Below, piece by piece: positions 59,818-64,000 of a stretch of 64,000 nucleotides of DNA. Source of the DNA: Acidimicrobiaceae bacterium (lineage in GTDB: Bacteria; Actinomycetota; Acidimicrobiia; Acidimicrobiales; RAAP-2); NCBI GenBank assembly GCA_027449885.1, contig DAIDKS010000015.1, forward strand, positions 1 to 64,000. The letters are read 5' to 3'. Position 1 is the first letter of the stretch; each line of letters opens with the position of its first letter. The notes beneath the pieces were generated by a model. The model did no database searches. It was not told the DNA's origin and saw only the letters and a program-made list of their open reading frames with translations. Position numbers and translations under genes: made by a program.

Positions 59818-61266
59818 ATGGAGTGTTGCACGACAGAAGCGAGTGAGGGTGGCGCGAGTACGTTGCGGCGCAAGGAGTACGACCTTGCGATCGTCGGGTC
59901 GGGAAGCGCCGCCTTTGGGACGGCAATCGCCGCGACGCGAGCTGGAGCATCGGTCGTCATGATCGAGCAAGGTCTCGTTGGTGGTACCTGCGTGAACGTC
60001 GGGTGCGTCCCGTCAAAGGCCCTGCTGGCAGCGGCCGAAGCGCGCCACGTCGCTCTCGCCGGGCAGTTTCCTGGCATCACCACGGATGCCCTCGGTGTGG
60101 ACATGCCAGCGCTCATCGCGGGCAAGGACTCGCTTGTCAACATGCTGCGTCACGAGAAGTACGAGAACCTTGCCGAACTCTACGGCTTTGACATCCTCCA
60201 CGGACACGGCCACTTCAGCGCAGACGACACCTTGACGGTAGACGGGGTCACGGTCGCTGCAGGTCACTACATCATTGCCACCGGCGCAGCACCCTGGGCA
60301 CCCCCCATACCGGGCCTTGACAAGGCCAACTACCTGACCTCGACGACGGCGATGGAACTGGACCACGTACCGGAGTCGCTCATCGTCATCGGAGGTAACG
60401 CCATCGGCCTTGAGCAGGGGCAACTCTTCGCGCGCCTCGGTGCGCAGGTCACCATCGTCGAGGCACAGTCGCGAATCGCGCCGTTCGAGGAGCCCGAGGT
60501 GTCGGATGCGCTCACGAGCATCTTCGAAGACGACGGGCTTGCGGTTGAGGTGGGTGTGACCGTAACGAAGTTGTTCCAGGAAAACGGAACGGTTACCGTC
60601 GAGATCGACACTCCGCACGGGTCACGATCGCTTCGTGCTGAAGCCCTCCTCGTGGCGACCGGTCGCCGTCCGAACACGGAAGGTCTTGGACTCGACGTTG
60701 TGGGCGTCCGTGTCGGATCGCGTGGCGAGGTCATCGTGGACGACGAACTGCGTACGACGAATCCGCGCATCTTCGCAGCCGGGGACGTCACGGGACATCC
60801 CCAGTTTGTCTATGTGGCGGGCGTCCACGGCGGGATCGTCGCTGACAATGCCCTGACAGGCGCGAGTCGCCGCGTGGACTACCGGACGCTCCCGAGGGTC
60901 ACCTTCACGTCGCCCCAGATCGCGTCCGTCGGCATGACGGACGAGGAGGCCGAGCGTAGTGGCATCTCCTGCGAATGCCGGGTGCTCCAGCTGACTCATG
61001 TGCCGCGAGCCATCGTCAACCGAGATACGCGAGGTGTCGCGAAGATCGTCGCCGAGCGGGGTACGGGTCGCGTCCTCGGCATCCACCTGCTCGCCGACGG
61101 CGCGGGGGACGCCATCCTGGCTGGTGTCTACGCCCTGGAGGCGAACTTCACCGTCGACCAGCTCGCTACCATGTGGACGCCTTACTTGACGATGTCGGAG
61201 GCGATCAAGCTCACCGCGCAGTCGTTTTCCAGGGACGTTGCTGCGCTGTCGTGTTGCGCGGCTTAA
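59818..61266 (+). CDS. merA: mercuric reductase
   Basis: The 482-residue flavoenzyme reduces Hg(II) to Hg(0) with NADPH. FAD site LAIVGSGSAAFGTAIAATRAG, redox pair Cys58-Cys63 in GGTCVNVGCVPSK, and the C-terminal vicinal Cys479-Cys480 (LSCCAA) that deliver Hg are all present. YLTMSEAIKL is the usual pre-C-terminal segment. The N-terminal metallochaperone domain (NmerA) is absent, as in several actinobacterial MerAs, but MECC at the N-terminus gives an extra vicinal pair. Start ATG has GAGAGGAGCC. Confidence 0.94.
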   Translation: MECCTTEASEGGASTLRRKEYDLAIVGSGSAAFGTAIAATRAGASVVMIEQGLVGGTCVNVGCVPSKALLAAAEARHVALAGQFPGITTDALGVDMPALIAGKDSLVNMLRHEKYENLAELYGFDILHGHGHFSADDTLTVDGVTVAAGHYIIATGAAPWAPPIPGLDKANYLTSTTAMELDHVPESLIVIGGNAIGLEQGQLFARLGAQVTIVEAQSRIAPFEEPEVSDALTSIFEDDGLAVEVGVTVTKLFQENGTVTVEIDTPHGSRSLRAEALLVATGRRPNTEGLGLDVVGVRVGSRGEVIVDDELRTTNPRIFAAGDVTGHPQFVYVAGVHGGIVADNALTGASRRVDYRTLPRVTFTSPQIASVGMTDEEAERSGISCECRVLQLTHVPRAIVNRDTRGVAKIVAERGTGRVLGIHLLADGAGDAILAGVYALEANFTVDQLATMWTPYLTMSEAIKLTAQSFSRDVAALSCCAA

Positions 61267-61994
61267 AGGAGCAACTTCTACACTCAGCAGACCAGCACAA
61301 CGAACGGTTACGGACGTGGCCCGGTGCGTGAGCAAGTTGACAAGCACGATCGAAACGATGTCACCGTTCTGTTGCCCTGACCTTTTGAGATTCGCTACGC
61401 CGTCTACTTGTAACAACTCATTGGCACACTGCGGGAGTGGAGTCGTACTGCGGAGAGACTGGCTCAGCGCGCGAGCGCGGCGAGAGTCATGGGCTCTGAG
61501 TCTCAGGGAATCCGGCGTTGCTCGTACACTGGCATGTGCGACGGCAGTGTGTATGCGCTAGGACGTAGAGATTCATACCGCCTGACATCAATGGAGTGCC
61601 AGGTTGAATGGCCCCCCGCGACCTTCGTGCATCGCACCTCGACTTTGATTCTCGTCAGCGGATCCCGCGCTGCGATTCGCCCGGTGACCCTGAGGGGAAC
61701 CCGTGAGCTGAGCCACCCACCATCCGAGTCCGACGGAACCTGTTGGACGACGGCGCCCGACTGGGCCGACTCAGCGGCACAGCACAGCACACCGCACGGG
61801 ACCCTCCTTGTCGCAGCCGGGCGGAGCGATCCGTCCAATTCGGTCGAGGACCGAACTCTGATGATGTCAGTACTCTCCCTAGGCGGGGCGGGTTGTCGGA
61901 GTGCTCGCGACGCATGGCGTGATGTTCCTGAGGGCCGAGTTCTCTGGACAGGGGCGATCAAGCAGCTCGAAGGCGACCCGCATCGGTCTGGTTC
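61267..61994. other. about 730-base region without a confident gene
   Basis: GC is clearly lower between 61267 and 61450 than in the surrounding genes. Open frames on both strands (61489-61998 plus, 61503-61961 minus) are low-complexity without motif or ribosome site. No transposase, RNA gene or clear terminator was recognised. Confidence 0.6.
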
Positions 61995-63710
61995 CTAGTG
62001 GTGGACCGTGGCCAGCTCGACAACGCGCACCACGACGAGCCCGAAGGCCACCAAGAGGTAGCCGCGCAGCACGACCAGGCCCACGCGCACGCCAGGAGTG
62101 AGCTGGGCCCGCTCGAGCAGCGTTGAGCGCGGCATGCGCCACGTGAGTCTCTCTTCGCGCGTGGAGTCAGCGGCGGGTCCCCGCGCCTTGGGTCGGGCGA
62201 CGAGCGTGACGCCGAAGCCCGCCAGAACGCCCAGCGCGCCACCGCCGAGCAGGATATCCAGGATCTGCGCGCTCGAGAGGTGGCTGAAGAGCACGCTGGC
62301 GGTCAGGATCAGCGAGAGGGTGATGAGGATCCAGATGACCCCGGCCGTGAAGACGTTCTTGGCGCGCGAGTTGACCCAGGGACCCAGCACGTCGCGATCG
62401 TTGCACAAGAGCAGGAGGAACACCGTCGCGCTGGGAAGCAGGACGCCGGCCAGGGTCTGCACCCCCTCGGTCAGCAGGCCCAGGGGCATGTGGGGCGCGA
62501 GCACCAGCGCCGCGGAGAGCGCGATAAGGGCCCCATAGGTGGCGTAGAAGCCCTTGGCGCTGCCAACCGAGCGGTGCAGCGAGTGGTTCTGGCCCGTCAC
62601 GTCAGCGGCCGCGTAGGCGGTGGACAGTCCCACGGCGGCCGCACCGATCATCGAGGCGTCCAGCAGGGCGATGGCAAAGAGGACGCCCACCAGGTGCCCG
62701 GCGTGGCGGGCCAGCCCGGCCGCGACGTCGGCTGCGTTGGTGAAGTGGCCCTGTGCGCCCGTGTGGGCGAACGCGGCCGCGGTGAAGCCGAACATCGCCG
62801 CGGCGCCCACCACGACGATCACGATTCCCAGCCAGAGGTCGACGCGCTCGTAGCGCATGAAGGCCGGCGTGATGCGCTTGTCGATGACGTAGGACTGCTG
62901 GAAGAACAGCTGCCAGGGGGCGACGGTCGTGCCCACGATGGCAATGATGAGAAGCATCGCGCTGGAGAGCGGCGCGTGCGCGGGCATGCCGGGCACGAGC
63001 AGTCCGTGCAGCACCGTCGAGGCTCGCGGGTGCACGAGCAGGAAGATGGGGATCAGCAGGAGTGAACCGGCCACGAGCGCCATGGCGATGCGCTCGAAAC
63101 GGCGAAACGAGCCAGTGGAGGCCGAGCCGATGATCACCGCGGCGGCCAGCGCCACCGTCAGTATCTTGGGGATCCCGAGGTACCCGGCCGCCAGGGACAC
63201 GCCGATGAACTCGGTGACGATCGTGAGCGCATTGAGGACGAAGAGGTCGATGACGCTGAAGGATCCCCAGAAGCGCCCGAAGCGCTCGAGGATGAGCCGG
63301 GCGTGCCCGACACCCGTGACGGCGCCCAGGCGCAGCACCATCTCCTGGTTGACGTAGAGCACAGGCACCAGGAGCAAGAGCGTCCACAGCAGGCGCACGC
63401 CGTAGTTCTGACCGGCTTGGGTGTAGGTGGAAAAGGCGCCGGCGTCGTTGTCGCCGACCATGACGATGAGCCCGGGCCCGATCACCGCCAGCAGTGTCTT
63501 GAGGTGGCTGGACCAGGTACGCGGCCCCGGTGACTCGTGCGCGGGGATCGTGCCGAAGGCGCCCTTGATGTCGCCGAGGTGGGCCGGGTCGAGCACGGCC
63601 GACTCGCGTGTCGGGGCGTGCTCGCCCGAGGCCGGGCAGGTCGAAGAGGAGTGTGCGCGGTTGGGGCGAGCGGGGCTGAGCACGCGCGCGTCGGTGCGGT
63701 TACGGGCCAT
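61995..63710 (-). CDS. NRAMP-like divalent metal transporter with altered metal-site motifs
   Basis: The 571-residue protein has a long hydrophilic N-terminus and then about eleven helices. Helix 1 reads GPGLIVMVGDNDAGAF, so the DPGN metal motif is DNDAG (Asp87-Gly91). In helix 6 the MPH motif is APW (TTVAPWQLFFQQS). The Met that favours transition metals is absent. NRAMP-related magnesium transporters (NRMT) also lack that Met, so a Mg2+ or other hard-metal substrate is possible. I preferred the ATG at 63710, with AAGGA spaced 7 bases, over an earlier M at 63839 without a ribosome site. Confidence 0.82.
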   Translation of the reverse strand: MARNRTDARVLSPARPNRAHSSSTCPASGEHAPTRESAVLDPAHLGDIKGAFGTIPAHESPGPRTWSSHLKTLLAVIGPGLIVMVGDNDAGAFSTYTQAGQNYGVRLLWTLLLLVPVLYVNQEMVLRLGAVTGVGHARLILERFGRFWGSFSVIDLFVLNALTIVTEFIGVSLAAGYLGIPKILTVALAAAVIIGSASTGSFRRFERIAMALVAGSLLLIPIFLLVHPRASTVLHGLLVPGMPAHAPLSSAMLLIIAIVGTTVAPWQLFFQQSYVIDKRITPAFMRYERVDLWLGIVIVVVGAAAMFGFTAAAFAHTGAQGHFTNAADVAAGLARHAGHLVGVLFAIALLDASMIGAAAVGLSTAYAAADVTGQNHSLHRSVGSAKGFYATYGALIALSAALVLAPHMPLGLLTEGVQTLAGVLLPSATVFLLLLCNDRDVLGPWVNSRAKNVFTAGVIWILITLSLILTASVLFSHLSSAQILDILLGGGALGVLAGFGVTLVARPKARGPAADSTREERLTWRMPRSTLLERAQLTPGVRVGLVVLRGYLLVAFGLVVVRVVELATVHH

Positions 63711-63796
63711 TGGAGTGTCCTTGGGGTGGGGTGCGTGGGGCTGGTCGGTACGTGACTCAGCGCCGGCAGACCCAAGGGAATCGGGCTCGTCGAGGA

Positions 63797-63862
63797 CTAG
63801 AGCAGACGGGATTCCGGGGTCATCATGCCGACGCTCCATCTACTCGGGGGCTCAGTGCGCAT
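63797..63862 (-). CDS. 21-codon leader ORF upstream of the NRAMP-like gene
   Basis: On the minus strand, TAAGGAGGTGATC precedes an ATG at 63862. It is complementary to twelve consecutive bases at the 3' end of 16S rRNA. The 21-codon ORF begins MRTEPP, has a second Met-Met-Thr-Pro-Glu and ends at TAG 87 bases before the NRAMP ATG. It is not in frame with the transporter. Acidic-proline starts are the signature of magnesium-sensing leader peptides (MgtL). Function is inferred only. Confidence 0.55.
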   Translation of the reverse strand: MRTEPPSRWSVGMMTPESRLL

Positions 63863-63900
63863 GATCACCTCCTTAGCGTTTCCACAATGCATGCTACCAA

Positions 63901-63916
63901 ACAGGATCCGTCCTGT
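63901..63916. promoter_or_regulatory. inverted repeat upstream of the leader ORF
   Basis: ACAGGATCCGTCCTGT is a 6-bp perfect dyad around TCCG, 39 bases before the leader ATG. It could be a repressor operator for the transporter or a transcript hairpin. From 63917 to the window edge no complete gene is visible, only a short open frame from an ATG at 63943 running off the end. Confidence 0.4.
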
Positions 63917-64000
63917 CGCAGCGGGGCAGTACGGTCGACGCGATGTCCCCATTCATGCCGACCTGCGACGCTCGAGCCAAGTGCGCCCGCGGGCGATGCG

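Noticed and set aside
61489-61998. 169-codon plus and 152-codon minus frames between merA and the NRAMP-like gene
   Set aside because: Neither has a ribosome site, motif or protein-like composition; left as unannotated sequence.

Overview
The window is 64 kb of very GC-rich, densely packed DNA with many GTG starts and 4-base gene overlaps. CarD, WhiB, ClpC, a GlnR-like orphan regulator, a eukaryotic-type glutamine synthetase, a paired TrkA system and an RsrA-type anti-sigma factor together point to an actinobacterium. An Acidimicrobiia-like lineage is my best guess, from gene content only.

Region 1 (1-42.7 kb) is ordinary chromosome. Minus-strand carD, radA and clpC lead in, followed by a prenyl diphosphate synthase on the plus strand. 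Next comes one long minus-strand gene string running from a zinc ABC transporter (znuA-C-B) through tilS, hpt, the folate genes folE-folP-folB-folK, an inactive-looking phosphatase-fold gene, panC, coaX and lysS. Its promoter region carries two matching zinc-regulator palindromes and is divergent from zur-pgeF-murL-murD. Further on are holB-tmk-topA, an amino-acid-permease/OB-fold fusion opposite two TrkA genes, a principal-type sigma factor, nadE, a nitrogen block (glnII, glnA, glnR-like), Fe-S genes, a DUF929/VKOR disulfide pair, whiB, and tRNA-Pro and tRNA-Glu.

Region 2 (43.0-48.4 kb) is mobile DNA next to tRNA-Glu. It holds an AlpA-like excisionase, a tyrosine integrase and a 957-residue enlarged serine-recombinase-like protein. 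No right attachment site was found in the window.

Region 3 (48.5-58.8 kb) is the most unusual part. It contains an ECF sigma factor with an RsrA-type zinc anti-sigma factor, plus four transcription units. I found five promoters of the form GGGAAT-N17/18-GTT, the consensus of Streptomyces SigR. They lie before an APC permease, before the sigma gene itself, before a disulfide reductase, before an NrtS/thioredoxin/YjeF operon, and before a membrane protein/glutaredoxin/patatin operon. In three of the five the start codon lies only 8-9 bases past the -10 element, and in the NrtS unit it does so if the second of two adjacent GTGs is used, so these mRNAs are probably leaderless. The radical SAM enzyme and CDP-alcohol phosphatidyltransferase lie in the sigma operon. 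I read this as a compact thiol-stress regulon with an unfamiliar lipid or cofactor branch.

Region 4 (58.8-64.0 kb) has lower GC in places. It holds an IS3-type transposase remnant, a merR-merA mercury module with a classical long-spacer MerR promoter but no mercury transporter genes, about 700 bases without a clear gene, and an NRAMP-like metal transporter with altered metal-site motifs. The transporter is preceded by a 21-codon leader ORF that has a near-perfect Shine-Dalgarno sequence.
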